From Chlorobiota bacterium (GTDB lineage: Bacteria > Bacteroidota > Ignavibacteria > OLB7): a DNA stretch of 64,000 nt. The stretch is taken from assembly GCA_016700335.1 (NCBI GenBank), contig CP065014.1:2765001-2829000 (forward strand). The letters run 5' to 3'. Positions 28,486-37,987 of the stretch are shown here, in pieces; position 1 is the first letter of the stretch; the number at the start of each line of letters is the position of its first letter. Below the pieces are notes generated by a model that made no database searches, was not told the DNA's origin, and worked only from the letters and a program-made list of their open reading frames with translations. The translations under genes were made by a program, and so were the position numbers.

Positions 28486-29661
28486 TTAATGATCTGAAGA
28501 TTTCTGTTTGAATGAGTTATGCCAGAAAGCTAATAAAACTGATACTAATGAAATTATAACAAAAGCTATTGGAGTTAATAGAGATCGTCTTGGTGATGAG
28601 CGAAGTTCTGGGACTGCAGCAGGATCAAGTACTGATACAGTGGGCATATCTCGGGCTTCTTGAATGGATTCTTGTTGGTATTGTGCTTCTAAATAATTGT
28701 AAATTTGAGTAGAGACTTCTAAATCAATTTTTAAATTTGCAAATCTTTTTGTTAATTCAGGTACAGATGTAAATGCAATTCCAACATCACCCCCTGCTCT
28801 GCCTGACTCAACTTCAACTTTTTGTTTTTTTAATTCAACTAGCTGTTTATTTAACATTTCCATAAACTTTGAATCTGAACTTAAATCCAACTTAGCTGAA
28901 GTAATCTCAAGTTCTTTTTTAAAAATTGCAGATTGAACTTCAGATAACGCTTCAATACTTGAAGCAACTTGTTTGTCGAGTGCTAAAGCTTTATTCTTTT
29001 GTTGGAATTTCAAATATTCTGATTGAATAGAATCTAACTTAAATCTCTTTTCAATTTTTAATTTTCCTATAAACTCTTTAGAACGTTTTGCTTTAGAGGC
29101 AGTTTTAGTTCTATTTAATTTATCAAGAATTATTATAGAATAATTTACAACATCGGCTGAGAGTTTGGCAATTTGCTCCTGTTCTTTTTTATCTGAAAAA
29201 TATCCAGTTTTGGGGTTGAAAGAAAGTTGAATCATACCTTGCCTATCAGATTCGGCAACCATCATTCCTTGCACTTTATCTATTGCTTGTTGATACTCAT
29301 CATTATTCATATTAAACAATTTAAGCAAACTAAATTTTCTAATAATGCTATCTGCAACTGTTCTACTTGTAAGTATTTTAACAAAAACTTCAGAGCTTGA
29401 GTTCTCTGCAAATGCCTTGAAATCTAAGTTCTGAGCTCCTTTTGCTAAAAGTGAAGCAAAGCTAAAGCCATCTGTTTTTTCTGGTGGAAGCAATGATGCT
29501 CCACTTGAAAAAGTTTGTGGCATTATAAAAGTATAACCTATAAATAAAACTGTACAGGTAATAATAGTTGTTATTAAAAAAACTTTATATTTTTTTAAAA
29601 CCTTTGAATAATCATCAAATTTAATTACTACTGGCAATTTTGGATTACTTGAATCAGTCAA
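28486..29661 (-). CDS. Wzz/GumC-type chain-length determinant protein
   Basis: A 391-residue inner-membrane protein. An N-terminal membrane segment (VFLITTIITCTVLFIGYTFI, about 27-46) is followed by a long periplasmic coiled-coil region and a second membrane segment (LTPIAFVIISLVSVLLAFW) near the C-terminus. Before it comes the PxxP-type sequence DPAAVPELRSSPRR. It lacks a kinase domain, unlike the BY-kinase at 4.6 kb. It probably sets O-antigen or exopolysaccharide length together with the adjacent Wza-like exporter, 136 bases upstream on the same strand. The start is a TTG. Confidence 0.82.
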   Translation of the reverse strand: MTDSSNPKLPVVIKFDDYSKVLKKYKVFLITTIITCTVLFIGYTFIMPQTFSSGASLLPPEKTDGFSFASLLAKGAQNLDFKAFAENSSSEVFVKILTSRTVADSIIRKFSLLKLFNMNNDEYQQAIDKVQGMMVAESDRQGMIQLSFNPKTGYFSDKKEQEQIAKLSADVVNYSIIILDKLNRTKTASKAKRSKEFIGKLKIEKRFKLDSIQSEYLKFQQKNKALALDKQVASSIEALSEVQSAIFKKELEITSAKLDLSSDSKFMEMLNKQLVELKKQKVEVESGRAGGDVGIAFTSVPELTKRFANLKIDLEVSTQIYNYLEAQYQQESIQEARDMPTVSVLDPAAVPELRSSPRRSLLTPIAFVIISLVSVLLAFWHNSFKQKSSDH

Positions 29662-29797
29662 TTTTTAATTTTTAAAATACGTTTCAATATGGCTTCTTTA
29701 ACTAAGTTTTAACTTTTATATTCTTACAAATATTACTTACAACACTAAACTATATATATAATGTAACAATATAATTTAACAATATAATTTCAGAAGT

Positions 29798-31423
29798 TTA
29801 AGGTTTGGATAAAGAAATAATTACTGCTGTAATGGTTGCAATTTGAGCTACAATAGAAATTACTTCAGTAAAAGTTTTCCAAAATGTAGCCTCTGTTTTT
29901 TCGGGTACAAATATTGCGTCACCAGGTTCAAGCTCATAATCATCACCTTTAGAAGCAAGAAATGCTTCATTAGTTCTTCCTTTTATTATTTGTGTTTCGT
30001 CTTCATCTGCCCTCCATCCAAACCCACCTGAAGTTTTTATATAATCTATGAAATTATATCCCTTTTGATATGTTACGCTACCTGGATTTTTTACTTTACC
30101 AGTTAATTTTACATAAGTTTTTTTTGTTGGTACAAATATAGAATCATCATCTTCAATTGTGATATTCTCCGATTCAGCACCACTTAGTAGGTTAGAAACA
30201 TTAACAGACATCACTCCTCTTTTCTCTCGAGTTTTAGCTCTGAAATATTGTACCTCCTCTGGAGATCTATCTTTAGGATCAATTCCAATAATTCTTCCAA
30301 ATTCATTATCAGGCTCACTAAGAACCTTCCTTCTAATTACAGAAACATCACTCAATGATGCTTCATTGGTAAATCCTCCAAATTGTTTTATAACATCTTT
30401 TAGTTTTGTTTGCCCAGATTCAATTGCAATTGAACCTGGAAAAGTTACTTCACCTCTTACCACAACTCTTCCAGATTTTAAGTAGTTTGGAATAAATTTT
30501 ACAAAAATTCTGTCACCAGCTTTGAGGGCTTTATTATTTAAGATCTCACCATTATTTTTAGCTTTACAAATATACCTTTCTACTATTTTCCCGTTTATAT
30601 TTAGAGATACAACTTCAATTGAATCAAGCATAGCTCCAGCTGAAAAGCCAAAACAATACTTTATCATATTTGAAATTGAGTCACCTTCATGAAAACTAAA
30701 TTCACCAGGGCGTTGAACAGCACCAAAGCAAGATATTACATTTTTTGCATCTTGAACTCCAATCCTAATTACGTCTCCACCCCTTACATAAGGATTTGAA
30801 TTGAAATCACCATTAGTATAGAATGGCAACAAATCAATTAAAATTTCATTACCTTTTCTGAAAATAGTAACCGATCTTTTAGAAGCTTTTGTTGAAGCTC
30901 CTCCTGCTAAATCTATAATATCTGAAACCCTAGAAGCAGGGTTAGCTAAAACTACACCAGTTCTAATAACTGCTCCAATTATATAAACTTTAAATTGTCT
31001 TATTTTTTTTAATGAAACTGCAACGTCTGCTTTATAAATTTTGTTAATTGTAGAACTAATTGATTTTTTTATTTCAAATAAAGTTTTATCTCGAACATTA
31101 ACTTCACCAATTGTTGGTATAATTATTTTAGCATCAGGTGTAACAGGAAGTTCAAACTGAAGAGGCTTAGTTGTTGATATGCTTAGAGTTATAATATCAC
31201 CAGGTCCCATTAAGTATTCGTTTTCATCTATTGGGCTCTCCATTGCAACATTGGCTTCAATAGCTCTTTCGCGAGCCATTTTCAAAGAAGTTGTATCATA
31301 AGTAGTGTTTTCATAATTCCCAGTAGAACCAGGGTATCTTGGGTCTTCTCCTGTTACAATAGGTTGCTGGGCTAAAACAATACTAAAAGCTATTAAATTG
31401 TATAATATTATATATTTTATCAT
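29798..31423 (-). CDS. Wza-like polysaccharide export protein with SLBB domains
   Basis: A 541-residue envelope protein starting with a signal peptide (MIKYIILYNLIAFSIVLAQ). It has a Poly_export domain (YLMGPGDIITLSI, ..IIIPTIGEVNV..) followed by several SLBB modules (VYIIGAVIRTGVVL, VISCFGAVQRPGEFSF, VVVRGEVTFPGSIAI, VKLTGKVKNPGSVTY). It ends with a C-terminal membrane segment (ISIVAQIATITAVIISL). It forms the outer-membrane or periplasmic channel for polysaccharide. ATG at 31423 is used; a TTG lies one codon upstream. It is transcribed with the Wzz-like gene. The photolyase gene diverges from it across 220 bases. Confidence 0.88.
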   Translation of the reverse strand: MIKYIILYNLIAFSIVLAQQPIVTGEDPRYPGSTGNYENTTYDTTSLKMARERAIEANVAMESPIDENEYLMGPGDIITLSISTTKPLQFELPVTPDAKIIIPTIGEVNVRDKTLFEIKKSISSTINKIYKADVAVSLKKIRQFKVYIIGAVIRTGVVLANPASRVSDIIDLAGGASTKASKRSVTIFRKGNEILIDLLPFYTNGDFNSNPYVRGGDVIRIGVQDAKNVISCFGAVQRPGEFSFHEGDSISNMIKYCFGFSAGAMLDSIEVVSLNINGKIVERYICKAKNNGEILNNKALKAGDRIFVKFIPNYLKSGRVVVRGEVTFPGSIAIESGQTKLKDVIKQFGGFTNEASLSDVSVIRRKVLSEPDNEFGRIIGIDPKDRSPEEVQYFRAKTREKRGVMSVNVSNLLSGAESENITIEDDDSIFVPTKKTYVKLTGKVKNPGSVTYQKGYNFIDYIKTSGGFGWRADEDETQIIKGRTNEAFLASKGDDYELEPGDAIFVPEKTEATFWKTFTEVISIVAQIATITAVIISLSKP

Positions 31424-31644
31424 CAAATTTTATAATTGGTTGCAAAGTTAAGTTAAATCAAAATTATACAATATATTTTCACTTATTAAGGATTAATTCA
31501 TCAAATGGAAATTTAAGTTAATTTTTATTTAATTTAAAATCCATATTGACCTTAATTTTGTAATTTTTTATATCGGATATTTATATTTAGATAGATAATT
31601 TGTTTATTTAAATTTAGATTTAACAAAAAATTATATTTTCTGGA

Positions 31645-33084
31645 ATGAAATCAATCTGTTGGCTACGTAGAGATTTAAGACTAAATGATAATGCAGCTTT
31701 GTTTCACGCATGCAATAATTCAAATGAAGTTTTTATTATTTTTATTTTTGATTTGAATATCCTAAACAAATTAGAAAAAAATGATAGAAGAGTTTCATTT
31801 ATAGAGAATTCGATTAAAGATCTTCAAAAAAAATTATCAAATTTAAACTCATCAATTATTGTTTTATATGGTTACCCAGTTAAACTTATCCCACAAATAG
31901 CCTTAGAACTTAATGTTCAATCAGTATATACAAATTATGATTATGAAGAGTATGGTAAGAACAGGGATAAAGAAATTCAAAATTCTTTGACTTCAAATAG
32001 TATTAATTTTTACTCTTATAAAGATCAAGCAATTTTTGATCGAAATGAAATATTGAATTTATCATCAAATATTTATAAAGTTTTTACTCCCTATAAAAAT
32101 GCTTGGCTAAAAAAAATTGATTCATTAACCAATTCTAATTCTTTAAACAATCCTATAATTGATTTTAATCCTGATTTAACAAAGCTTGTAAATACAAATA
32201 ATATTAATGATAATAATACAAGTATTGATATATCAAAAATTGGGTTTAATAGTCAAAAATTATGGTTAAATTCTGGCGAAATTGGTGGCAATGAATTGTT
32301 AAAAAGTTTCATTTTTAATATAGATAATTATAAGGAAACTCGCGATTTCCCATCTATTAAAAATGGTACATCTCATTTATCAGTTCATTTAAGATTCGGA
32401 ACAATTTCAATTAGGTCACTTGTACGGCACTCTTATAAAAGGAACACAATTGGAAGTGATACTTGGTTAAGTGAATTAATTTGGAGAGATTTTTACAAAA
32501 TGCTTTTAGATAAATTTCCTTCAACAAAAGAAAATTGTTTTAAAAAAGAGTTTGATAATTTACAATGGGAGAATAATTTTGAACTTTGGGAGGCATGGTG
32601 TATTGGAATGACTGGTTACCCAATAATAGATGCTGCAATGAGGCATTTCAATAAAACTGGATGGATGCATAATAGGCTTAGAATGATTGTTGCCTCTTTT
32701 CTTACAAAAGATTTACTAATTGATTGGAAAATGGGAGAAAGATATTTTGCTCAACATTTGCTCGATTTTGATTTATCTGCAAATATTGGTGGGTGGCAAT
32801 GGTGTGCTTCTGTAGGATGTGATGCTCAGCCTTATTTCAGAATTTTTAATCCAATTTCACAATCTATTAAATTTGATACTAATGGTGATTTCATTCGAGA
32901 AAACTGTCCTGAACTTTCAGGCTTTTCAAATGACTCAATTCATTTTCCTTTTACCTCAAGTATTAGTGAACAATTTTCTGCAAATTGTATTATTGGTAAG
33001 AATTACCCTTCACCAATTGTAGATCATTCAATACAAAGAATAAAAGCATTGGAGATGTTTAAAAAATGTAAGGAGAATATGTAA
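31645..33084 (+). CDS. phr: Deoxyribodipyrimidine photolyase (cryptochrome/photolyase family)
   Basis: A 479-residue light-driven DNA repair enzyme that splits cyclobutane pyrimidine dimers using FADH-. The N-terminal antenna domain starts ICWLRRDLRLNDNAAL. The C-terminal FAD domain shows ELIWRDFYKML, GMTGYPIIDAAMRHFNKTGW, MHNRLRMIVASFLTKDL, LLDFDLSANIGGWQW and YFRIFNPISQS, all typical of class I CPD photolyases. Length is standard. It stands alone on the plus strand between the polysaccharide exporter and the sigma-factor gene. Confidence 0.94.
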   Translation: MKSICWLRRDLRLNDNAALFHACNNSNEVFIIFIFDLNILNKLEKNDRRVSFIENSIKDLQKKLSNLNSSIIVLYGYPVKLIPQIALELNVQSVYTNYDYEEYGKNRDKEIQNSLTSNSINFYSYKDQAIFDRNEILNLSSNIYKVFTPYKNAWLKKIDSLTNSNSLNNPIIDFNPDLTKLVNTNNINDNNTSIDISKIGFNSQKLWLNSGEIGGNELLKSFIFNIDNYKETRDFPSIKNGTSHLSVHLRFGTISIRSLVRHSYKRNTIGSDTWLSELIWRDFYKMLLDKFPSTKENCFKKEFDNLQWENNFELWEAWCIGMTGYPIIDAAMRHFNKTGWMHNRLRMIVASFLTKDLLIDWKMGERYFAQHLLDFDLSANIGGWQWCASVGCDAQPYFRIFNPISQSIKFDTNGDFIRENCPELSGFSNDSIHFPFTSSISEQFSANCIIGKNYPSPIVDHSIQRIKALEMFKKCKENM

Positions 33085-33277
33085 AATGGTATTAGCAGAT
33101 TCATTACTTGTAAACCAAAAATCTCTCATTGATTTTCTATAAATTTTTAAAAAATAAAGTATCAAAATTGATAATTAAAATTAAAATCTATTTAGAAGTT
33201 TAAAATTTGATTAATTCTATGTTTCAACTTAGTGGAATAAAAAATATAGATTCTAGTGGAATATTATTCATTTATAT

Positions 33278-33859
33278 ATGTCAAACGAACAAAGGGATAT
33301 GAAATCAATTAAAGCTTTTAGCGATTCTGAAATACTAAAAGAAGTTCGATCAGGGAATCGTTGGATTTTTGCTGAATTGATTCGTAGATACCAAAGGCAA
33401 GTCTCCTCCGTAGTGCATAATATGTTAGGTAGATGTGTTGAAGCAGAAGATATTGGGCAGGAAGTTTTTATTAGATTTTACAAAGCAATCCATACATTTA
33501 GAGAAGAATCTGGAGTTGGTACTTACCTTACAAGAATTGCAATTAATTTATCGCTTAATGAAATTAAGAGAAGAAAAAAATGGAGGAATGTTTTCTTCAA
33601 TTCACTTACAGCGGATGAAATTGATACAATAGAAAATCTTCCTAATGAAGTTAACGATTCAGAAAATAATGAGTTAAAAGAACAAGTAGATTTTGCATTA
33701 AGTAGGTTAAACATTAATTTCAGATCAGTAGTTATACTCAGATTAATAGAAGGGTATTCAGTTGAAGAAACGGCAGAAATACTTAACATTGCAATTGGAA
33801 CAGTTATGTCAAGGCTTTCAAGGGCACAGGCTAAACTAAGACTTTTACTTGAAAAATAA
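33278..33859 (+). CDS. ECF-type RNA polymerase sigma factor
   Basis: A 193-residue sigma-70-family protein. Region 2 is seen in GNRWIFAELIRRYQRQV and EDIGQEVFIRFYKAIHTF; region 4 carries the helix-turn-helix GYSVEETAEILNIAIGTVMS with RLSRAQAKLR. ATG at 33278 is used, with an in-frame ATG 21 bases downstream as an alternative. The next gene begins 15 bases later and encodes a single-pass membrane protein, the usual layout of an ECF sigma and its anti-sigma factor. The signal and target genes are unknown. Confidence 0.92.
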   Translation: MSNEQRDMKSIKAFSDSEILKEVRSGNRWIFAELIRRYQRQVSSVVHNMLGRCVEAEDIGQEVFIRFYKAIHTFREESGVGTYLTRIAINLSLNEIKRRKKWRNVFFNSLTADEIDTIENLPNEVNDSENNELKEQVDFALSRLNINFRSVVILRLIEGYSVEETAEILNIAIGTVMSRLSRAQAKLRLLLEK

Positions 33860-33874
33860 ACCTAATATATTCTT

Positions 33875-34438
33875 ATGAAAAATGATTATAAATTTGATGA
33901 AAAAGTATTATTAAGTCTAAAAAAAGATAGATTTAATCAACTATTTTCTGAAAGTGTTATGGATAAAATTTATGAACAAGAAGCAGTGAATTTTAGTCTG
34001 ATTGAAAAACTTGAACATAAGATTTTCAGTTACAAAATGTTTTTTGCTACATCAGTTTTAGCTTCAACTTTATTTTTTGCATTTTTTGGAGTTAAAAATT
34101 TAGGTCTGTTAGATACAATGTTAAATAGTAATTCTAATTACAGTTTATTAACGATTGGTAATAACGAGAATCAATATTCTTTTTCATTTGGGAATGATGC
34201 ACTATTCCATTCTGAGTTTATAGAGCATGAACTCTCTCCAAGCGAAGATCAATGTAGTTTAGTGAGAGATATTATAAAGCACCATACTAATAGTAATATC
34301 AATTCTAATTCCGATAAATGTAAAAACACTTATAATATTCTTAAATCAATGAAAGAGGAAATTATGCCTATTTTAACTGACTCTCAAAGAGAGAAGTTGA
34401 TTTCAAAAATTTATGAATTTGAGGATTTATGTTGTTAG
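33875..34438 (+). CDS. Single-pass membrane protein, candidate anti-sigma factor with Spy/CpxP-like end
   Basis: A 187-residue protein. The cytoplasmic part (about 1-50) has no zinc-binding HxxxCxxC motif. A membrane segment (KMFFATSVLASTLFFAFFGV) lies near 53-72. The periplasmic part ends in SMKEEIMPILTDSQREKLIS, which resembles the LTxxQ motif of Spy/CpxP/ZraP and of CnrX-like sensors. Co-transcription with the ECF sigma gene suggests it anchors the sigma factor and senses envelope stress or metals. The identity as anti-sigma is inferred from position and topology only. It ends in two cysteines. Confidence 0.6.
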   Translation: MKNDYKFDEKVLLSLKKDRFNQLFSESVMDKIYEQEAVNFSLIEKLEHKIFSYKMFFATSVLASTLFFAFFGVKNLGLLDTMLNSNSNYSLLTIGNNENQYSFSFGNDALFHSEFIEHELSPSEDQCSLVRDIIKHHTNSNINSNSDKCKNTYNILKSMKEEIMPILTDSQREKLISKIYEFEDLCC

Positions 34439-34465
34439 ATTTTTAAGTTGAATTTAAAATCTAAA

Positions 34466-35038
34466 TTATGGGAATAATAACTTTTCATTCCAAATATTAT
34501 TTTCTAAATCAAAAATACGACGCGTATGTAACCTTCCTTCACCCTCTTTCCAGAACTCAATTTTAGATGGAATTACTCTCCATCCTGACCAATGTGGAGG
34601 TCTTGGTATAGTTTTTCCCTCATATTTTTTTTCAATTTCATTAACCATTTGAAGCAGTTCTTCTCTACTACTCAAAAATCTGCTTTGTTTTGAAGCCCAA
34701 GCTCCAACTTGACTTAGCCTAGGTCTGGTGGCGAAGTATTCATCTGCCTCTTCATTTGAAACAGGAATTACATTACCTTCAATTCTTACTTGTTTTCCTA
34801 TTATTTTCCAGAAAAAACAAATTGCCACATATGGATTTTCTTTAATGTCTAATGATTTCTTGCTTTCCAAATTGGTGTAAAAAACAAACCCATGCTCATT
34901 AAATTCTTTTAAGAGCACAATTCTTAAACTTGGTTTTCCTTCTTTATTAACAGTTGCAATAGACATTGAGTTAGGCTCTTCTATAACTTTAGAAGCCTCA
35001 TTAAACCAATCATCAAACAAATTATAAGGTAGATTCAT
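34466..35038 (-). CDS. pdxH: Pyridoxamine 5'-phosphate oxidase
   Basis: A 190-residue FMN enzyme oxidising PNP or PMP to PLP. Family motifs are seen: NSMSIATVNKEGKPSLRIVL, FYTNLESKKSLDI, ICFFWKIIGKQVRIEG, RPRLSQVGAWASKQS, and the C-terminal substrate-binding end PPHWSGWRVIPSKIEFW with GRLHTRR. ATG at 35038 is chosen. A TTG at 35110 would add 24 hydrophobic and basic residues. The chosen start makes the N-terminus shorter than in E. coli PdxH, lacking most of the LRREY segment, so the true start remains slightly uncertain. Confidence 0.93.
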   Translation of the reverse strand: MNLPYNLFDDWFNEASKVIEEPNSMSIATVNKEGKPSLRIVLLKEFNEHGFVFYTNLESKKSLDIKENPYVAICFFWKIIGKQVRIEGNVIPVSNEEADEYFATRPRLSQVGAWASKQSRFLSSREELLQMVNEIEKKYEGKTIPRPPHWSGWRVIPSKIEFWKEGEGRLHTRRIFDLENNIWNEKLLFP

Positions 35039-35155
35039 TTCATAAAAATTTATTTTATTTCTAACATATTTAATAAACCATTCATGTACAATTATTAAGA
35101 GAAAAAACAAAAAATAAATTTATACATTCCTAAGTATTAACATAATTTATAGTTA

Positions 35156-36418
35156 TTACATTTCCTCTGTTTTAACTCTTTTAATTTCAGCACCTAAAGC
35201 TGTTAACCTACGTTCAATACATTCATAACCCCTATCAAGATGATATACTCTTAAAACTTCAGTTACCCCATCAGCTACCATACCACACATAACCATAGCA
35301 ATTGAAGCTCTTAAATCTGTACTTGTTACTGGTGCACCAGTTAGTATTTTACCACCTTGAATAGTAGCACAGTTTTCATGTAAGGTTATATCACAACCTA
35401 ATCTTGAAAGTTCTGGAACATGAGAAAATCTATCTCTGTAAACATTATCTGTAACAATACTAGTTCCTTTAGCAGCTGTCATTAAAGCCATCCATTGAGC
35501 TTGCATATCTGTTGGAAAGCCAGGATATACCCCAGTTGTAATACTAACAGGTTTGAGTTCATCGGGAGCTTTAATAATTATTTCATCAGCACGAGTATCA
35601 ATCTCGCATCCAGTTTCTTCAAGTTTCTCAAGAACAAAAGCAAGATGATAAGGATTAGTTTTTGTAAGAACAGCTTCTCCACCAGTCATTGCAACTGCCA
35701 TTAAAAGTGTTCCTGCTTCAATCCTATCTGGTATTGTTTCTTCATCAACTGATTTCAAATCTTTTACCCCTTCAATAACTAAAGTTGAAGTACCAAGCCC
35801 TTCAATATTAGCTCCCATTTTTTGAAGCATTCTACCAGCTGCAGTAACCTCAGGCTCCATTGCTGCATTATTTATTGTGGTTCTACCTTCAGCCAAAGTC
35901 GCTGCAGCCATAATATTAAATGTAGCTCCAACAGAGGAAACATCTAAAGAAATATTTGCTCCTCGCAGCCTGTTAGCTTTTGCAATAATATAACCACCTT
36001 CAATAGTAATTTCAGCACCAAGCCTTTCAAGACCTTTAAGATGCAAATCTACAGGTCTTGGTCCCCATGCGCAACCACCAGGCAATGACACTTTTGCATT
36101 TCCATATCTAGCTAACAATGGACCAAGCACATGAATAGAAGCTCTCATTTTCTTTACATGTTCGTAAGGTGCTTCCTGCGAAGTAAGGTTAGAAGTATCT
36201 AGGAATAAATTATTATTATTTAATTCTGCATGAACTCCCATTGAAGCTAAAAGCCTAGACATTGTCCAAACGTCACGAATATTTGGAGTGTTTCCTAAAT
36301 TATATACCCCTGGTGCAAGTAATGCTGCGGGCATTAATTCAAGTGTTGCATTCTTTGCTCCAGTAACATAGGTTCTGCCACACAAACGTGTTCCTCCATT
36401 GATTACGAATTTGTCCAT
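35156..36418 (-). CDS. murA: UDP-N-acetylglucosamine 1-carboxyvinyltransferase
   Basis: A 420-residue enzyme for the first committed step of peptidoglycan synthesis, transfer of enolpyruvate from PEP to UDP-GlcNAc. The N-terminal AKNATLELMPAALLA fits the family. The loop Cys that fosfomycin alkylates is Cys116 in LPGGCAWGPRPVDLHL, so the enzyme should be of the sensitive type. AWG replaces the TIG or AIG usual after the Cys. Also visible are YPGFPTDMQAQWMAL and the C-terminal HLDRGYECIERRLTALGA. It is preceded on the same strand by the acetyltransferase gene, 45 bases away. Confidence 0.96.
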   Translation of the reverse strand: MDKFVINGGTRLCGRTYVTGAKNATLELMPAALLAPGVYNLGNTPNIRDVWTMSRLLASMGVHAELNNNNLFLDTSNLTSQEAPYEHVKKMRASIHVLGPLLARYGNAKVSLPGGCAWGPRPVDLHLKGLERLGAEITIEGGYIIAKANRLRGANISLDVSSVGATFNIMAAATLAEGRTTINNAAMEPEVTAAGRMLQKMGANIEGLGTSTLVIEGVKDLKSVDEETIPDRIEAGTLLMAVAMTGGEAVLTKTNPYHLAFVLEKLEETGCEIDTRADEIIIKAPDELKPVSITTGVYPGFPTDMQAQWMALMTAAKGTSIVTDNVYRDRFSHVPELSRLGCDITLHENCATIQGGKILTGAPVTSTDLRASIAMVMCGMVADGVTEVLRVYHLDRGYECIERRLTALGAEIKRVKTEEM

Positions 36419-36463
36419 AGTGCTAATTAATAATTTATAAAAATTGATTTACATTGTAAACTA

Positions 36464-36913
36464 TCAGAATGTTATTCTGTAATTTAACCATTCTTCTTGA
36501 TGAATAGCTCCAAATTTTTCATAGAATTTAATTGCATTCAAATTCCAATCTAAAACAATAAATTCAAACCTACCACAATCATTATTTTTTGCTATATCAA
36601 TCAAGTAACTAAAAAAAGAAAAACCTATTTTCTTATTTCTAAATTGTTCAAGAACAAATATATCTTCTAAATAAAATGTTGGTTTTGCTAAAAATGAAGA
36701 ATAGGTTTCAAATGTGATTGCGTATCCAACTGGTTTTGAATCATAATAAACAAGATATGAAATGTATTTTGGTGAACTACCAAACCCATCTTCCAATAGC
36801 CTTTTTTTTGCTAAATCATCTGGAACTTTTAATTTTTCATATTCTGCTAAAGAGCATATCAAATTAAATAATACTTCAAAATCTTCTCTTTCAGTTTTTC
36901 GAATTAATATCAT
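36464..36913 (-). CDS. GNAT-family N-acetyltransferase (diamine acetyltransferase-like)
   Basis: A 149-residue acetyl-CoA-dependent acetyltransferase. It begins IRKTEREDFEVLFNLICSLA and EYEKL, has YAITFETYSSFLAKPTFYLE with DIFV, then the acetyl-CoA loop EQFRNKKIGFSFFSYL, and ends NLNAIKFYEKFGAIHQEEW. The pattern is closest to the spermidine/spermine and thialysine acetyltransferase subgroup of GNAT proteins. The substrate cannot be told from sequence. Confidence 0.85.
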   Translation of the reverse strand: MILIRKTEREDFEVLFNLICSLAEYEKLKVPDDLAKKRLLEDGFGSSPKYISYLVYYDSKPVGYAITFETYSSFLAKPTFYLEDIFVLEQFRNKKIGFSFFSYLIDIAKNNDCGRFEFIVLDWNLNAIKFYEKFGAIHQEEWLNYRITF

Positions 36914-36983
36914 TTGATTGTAAATATATAGAGACGGATTTTTAAAAAAATGGGAATTTTGGAAATCTAATTATCTAACCAAT

Positions 36984-37403
36984 CTATTTTTTCTTTTTTT
37001 TGGTCTTGGTTTTTTTTGCTTTTGGAACTACAACAGTATCTTTAGGAATAGACAATATTTGAAGTGTTTTATCAACAGTAATATCAAATTTAATTTCTTG
37101 GTATTCTCCAGTATAATTAAAATGATAAATCTTGGATTGTTTTGGATAAACTGTTGATTCCATTTCTATTTTTATATCTGCATTATGATCTAATGAAATT
37201 ACACAAGTATATTCTCCAGTTGTACTATTAGACTTACTTTCAAATATAGATTCCCCTGTTGATGCATTTATAAAATTTAATTTTACTGAAGCAATTGCAC
37301 TAGTAGATTTATCAGAGATTTTCCCTTTTAACAAAGATGATTGTGCATTGGTTGAAAAAATAGAAAACAGTAAAAATGAGAGAACAATAATAAAACTTTT
37401 CAT
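36984..37403 (-). CDS. Small secreted protein with a Lys-rich tail
   Basis: A 139-residue protein with a signal peptide (MKSFIIVLSFLLFSIFSTNA). A single beta-sandwich-like region follows (LLKGKISDKSTSAIASVKLN, FINASTGESIFESKSNSTTG, EYTCVISLDHNADIKI), resembling carboxypeptidase-regulatory/CNA-B-like folds of Bacteroidota envelope proteins. The C-terminus is a run of Lys and Thr (KAKKTKTKKKKK). I do not recognise a named family. A periplasmic or cell-surface location is likely. Confidence 0.6.
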   Translation of the reverse strand: MKSFIIVLSFLLFSIFSTNAQSSLLKGKISDKSTSAIASVKLNFINASTGESIFESKSNSTTGEYTCVISLDHNADIKIEMESTVYPKQSKIYHFNYTGEYQEIKFDITVDKTLQILSIPKDTVVVPKAKKTKTKKKKK

Positions 37404-37532
37404 CGGTTTATATTTGGTTATTAAATAATTTTTGCAAAGATAATATGATTATAAATTCTATTGGTTCATTTCAATTGTTATTTGCTTGCTAATTTTTTAT
37501 CTATTCAGAATAATGGTATACATATCATAATT

Positions 37533-37919
37533 TTAGTTATTTCGAGCACCTTCTTTAATCCATAATGAGACTCCTTGCCGTTGATTTAAGGTTGTTATAT
37601 CTCGAATTAGTATATATGAATGTGGTAATTTTTCACTCATAATTTGAGACAAAGTACTATTAATTGAATCCCCTGGAGAGACTAATCCTGCTGTTTGGAA
37701 AAGATTAATATAACTTGTTAAATTAACTCCACCAGCTTTTGAATCTCCATGACAACCACTATTACAACATGACAAATCAAACATTGGTTGTAAGTGTTTG
37801 TTATAACTTATATCCTTTTGTGGGAATACAATATCTTGAGGAGTTAATGGTCCACTATCGCATGCAAATAATGTTATGATTATTGCAACCAATAAAATAT
37901 TTATAAATATATTTTGCAA
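37533..37919 (-). CDS. Lipoprotein with c-type cytochrome-like domain (C-x4-CH)
   Basis: A 128-residue protein whose leader ends LLVAIIITLFACDSG, giving a lipobox with Cys near residue 21. The body has HLQPMFDLSCCNSGCHGDSK followed by GGVNLTSYINLF and ends HSYILIRDITTLNQRQG, a layout common in Bacteroidota cytochrome-like lipoproteins (c-type PF07635-like). The heme motif here is C-x4-CH or C-x3-CH rather than CxxCH because of the extra residues in CCNSGCH. Whether heme is attached is therefore open. The start is a TTG. Confidence 0.6.
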   Translation of the reverse strand: MQNIFINILLVAIIITLFACDSGPLTPQDIVFPQKDISYNKHLQPMFDLSCCNSGCHGDSKAGGVNLTSYINLFQTAGLVSPGDSINSTLSQIMSEKLPHSYILIRDITTLNQRQGVSLWIKEGARNN

Positions 37920-37987
37920 TATGATATTTTTCCTAAATATAAATTAAACAATTAAAACCTGTACTACTTGAAATTGTTAACAGAATA

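Noticed and set aside
35039..35110. TTG-started extension of pdxH
   Set aside because: The 24 extra residues do not clearly match the family, and an ATG lies at 35038; some doubt remains because the family often has a longer N-terminus.
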